Part shown: one piece after another, positions 53,846-55,090 of the stretch
How the letters are laid out: each line of letters opens with the position of its first letter
Position numbering within the stretch: the stretch's first letter is position 1
DNA from: Calothrix sp. NIES-4101
GTDB lineage: Bacteria > Cyanobacteriota > Cyanobacteriia > Cyanobacteriales > Nostocaceae
DNA: 55,090 nt
Direction of reading: 5' to 3'
NCBI GenBank assembly: GCA_004296455.1
Contig: AP018276.1
Coordinates: forward strand, 1 to 55,090
The notes under the pieces: model-generated
Database searches by the model: none
What the model was told of the DNA's origin: nothing
The model's input: the letters and a program-made list of their open reading frames with translations, nothing else
Translations under genes and position numbers: made by a program

Positions 53846-54545
53846 TACCCAAAGAATCCAGCCAGATTAAATGTACAATAAAGTCATTGATATTGTTACG
53901 AGTAGGGCTTTTAGGTAGTTGCTTCAGGCTGTTGAATGAGGTTTGATACTCAAGTGGATGACGCTCTAATAAGTCCAGCAAGCGTTCTTGGTAATCTGAC
54001 GAGATGCGACTCAGTACGAGGGAAAATAATCTTTGGTTTACTACATTTCTCACTCGACGGACTAATCTATTTAATGTGTTGAATCCTGGTAATTCATATC
54101 TATTTTTAACTAATTCAGCAATGGCTACATTCATTAAATCAGCAGGATTATCCATAATATTCGCCGATTCATTCACTGCTTTTATAGCTAGATGTAGCCC
54201 AGTTTGATTAAACTGATTTACCTGGAGATATTCGCGAATAGCAGTCCGGTGGCGATACATGGTTTTACGATTTTCATAACCCAAAACAGTATCAACTGAG
54301 AATTTTAAATTGCTGCGAATATGATTAACGATTTTGAGAGGAATATCTACTAGAGAAGGGAAGTAACCTAGTCGCTGAAATGATTTTAATAGACATACTA
54401 AGTTAAGAATATTACTTTCACCTTTAGTTGTTGCGTAAGCAAAAGCAATTTCACTCTTGTTGGGTGTGTAAATCTCGGTGAGTTCTTTGGCGGTTAATTG
54501 ACGCTTAAATCGAGGGTAAGCGGTACGTTCTATCGATGTCACCAT
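53814..54545 (-). pseudogene. tnpA: Tn3-family transposase TnpA, N-terminal part
   Basis: The 243-residue frame carries the N-terminal DUF4158-type DNA-binding region of Tn3 transposases: ELTEIYTPNKSEIAFA, then LCLLKSFQRLGYFPSL-like sequence, YENRKTMYRHRTAIREYL, and later HLIWLDSLGN where homology to the usual protein breaks off. It ends at a stop just after entering the changed frame. It recognises the terminal repeats in intact relatives and might act as an inhibitor if made. Confidence 0.85.
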
Positions 54546-54645
54546 CAGTATGTGTTTGTGCGATTTAACACTTCAAAAGGTATATATCACCAATCAGCCA
54601 CAAGCGTTGGATTTTATGTAGAGAAACATTACCAAAAAGAACTGT

Positions 54646-54742
54646 TTATGGGCAAGTTTTTAACATGGAATGTGTGGGGAGTTGATTGTGTCGTACCCAA
54701 TGTTAAAGTACCCAATTACCTTTTATGGGCAAGTTGGTTTTT
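54646..54742. repeat. Direct repeats between tnpA and the recombinase gene (candidate resolution site)
   Basis: TTTATGGGCAAGTT occurs at about 54647 and 54722. GTACCCAATGTTAA and GTACCCAATTACC form a second, shorter pair (54692 and 54706). Repeats in the gap between divergently transcribed tnpA and a recombinase gene are where Tn3-family resolution sites lie. The exact crossover core cannot be read from sequence. Confidence 0.5.
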
Positions 54743-55090
54743 ATGACTCATACTGCTCCACCCAAAAAAGTTACAAATCTAGAGAAGCGAACACGAGAAT
54801 ATCTGCTACCCAATGAAGTTGAAGCCATGATTAAAGCCGCTTCATCAACAGGGCGGCATGGTCACAGAGATTCGACTTTAATTTTACTGGCTTATCGTCA
54901 CGGGCTACGTGTATCAGAATTAGTAGCACTGCGATGGGAGCAGGTAGATTTTTCTAGTGGCACAATTCATATCAATCGACTCAAGCATGGTATCAGTTCA
55001 ACCCATCCTTTACGTGCCAGGGAGTTAAGGTGGCTACGACAACTACAACGAGAATATCCTAACTCCCCTTACTTGTTTGTTTCTGAGCGT
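54743..55090 (+). CDS. Tyrosine recombinase, N-terminal part (continues at 1-237)
   Basis: Starting at the ATG at 54743, 116 codons run without a stop to the last base. The sequence begins MTHTAPPKKVTNLEKR and carries the first catalytic box (HGLRVSELVALRWEQVD) and the Lys of the beta-hairpin (INRLKHGIS). It joins in frame to the sequence at position 1 (FVSER then GTPMAAA). The start ATG has no strong ribosome binding site; no better start is seen. Confidence 0.9.
   Translation, partial: MTHTAPPKKVTNLEKRTREYLLPNEVEAMIKAASSTGRHGHRDSTLILLAYRHGLRVSELVALRWEQVDFSSGTIHINRLKHGISSTHPLRARELRWLRQLQREYPNSPYLFVSER

Larger units (their letters stand above)
51904..55090. mobile_element. Tn3-family transposon (continues through 1-319)
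   Basis: The element runs from the terminal repeat at 51904, through the window edge, to the inverted repeat at 267-319: about 3506 bp. It contains a tnpA broken by deletion and frameshift, a 197-bp intergenic segment with direct repeats (54546-54742) and a 194-residue tyrosine recombinase that probably acts as its resolvase. Because tnpA is damaged, the copy can probably move only if a related transposase is supplied in trans. No exact 5-bp target duplication is visible. Confidence 0.82.

Overview
This window reads as a complete circular plasmid from a filamentous (Nostocales-type) cyanobacterium, opened inside one gene. The last 116 codons (54743-55090) and the first 79 codons (1-237) join in frame at the window edge and rebuild one 194-residue tyrosine recombinase. 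Cyanobacterial origin is suggested by frequent GCGATCGC (HIP1) sites, the plasmid replication protein type (DUF3854/CyRepA1-like), MobV, and the families of the small accessory genes.

Layout, left to right. (1) 51904-55090 continuing through 1-319 is a Tn3-family transposon with 53-bp terminal inverted repeats, a broken tnpA and the split recombinase. (2) 984-12479 is a minus-strand operon of seven genes, visibly richer in G+C than its surroundings. It encodes two large beta-rich proteins, a small paralogue of one of them, two EEP (DNase I-fold) proteins of which one keeps and one has lost the catalytic residues, a terpene-cyclase-like alpha/alpha-toroid protein with a DADD motif, and an unrecognised 329-residue protein. 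I know of no described system with this make-up. It is the strongest candidate here for something new. (3) 13146-15761 holds an integrase, a decayed gene split by a 656-bp element with about 168-bp inverted ends, and two transposase remnants. (4) 15889-23431 holds a putative oriT, a MobV relaxase fused to primase-like domains, an AlbA_2 protein, a large SF1 helicase and antitoxin-like genes. (5) 23639-35242 holds parAB, a PIN toxin/antitoxin pair, a P-type Ca2+-ATPase and a giant replication protein ending in a zinc ribbon and a matrixin-like metalloprotease. (6) 35243-37872 is an origin-like region with three 22-bp iterons and a second replication/regulator gene. (7) 37874-46730 holds a nucleotidyltransferase, GIY-YIG and ribbon-helix-helix genes, a ParM/ParR-like pair and a plus-strand set of conserved plasmid genes ending in a membrane-anchored ATPase. 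(8) 47184-51397 holds Rpn/DUF4351 nucleases (one with an internal stop), a TnpB remnant, an HTH protein and a second integrase.

The two replication-type genes, two partition systems and several transposon scars suggest a mosaic made by fusion of smaller plasmids. Mobilisation probably relies on the MobV relaxase, perhaps with the 750-residue ATPase as coupling protein. No tRNA, rRNA or CRISPR array was seen. All functional calls come from reading motifs and family resemblance; no database search was possible.
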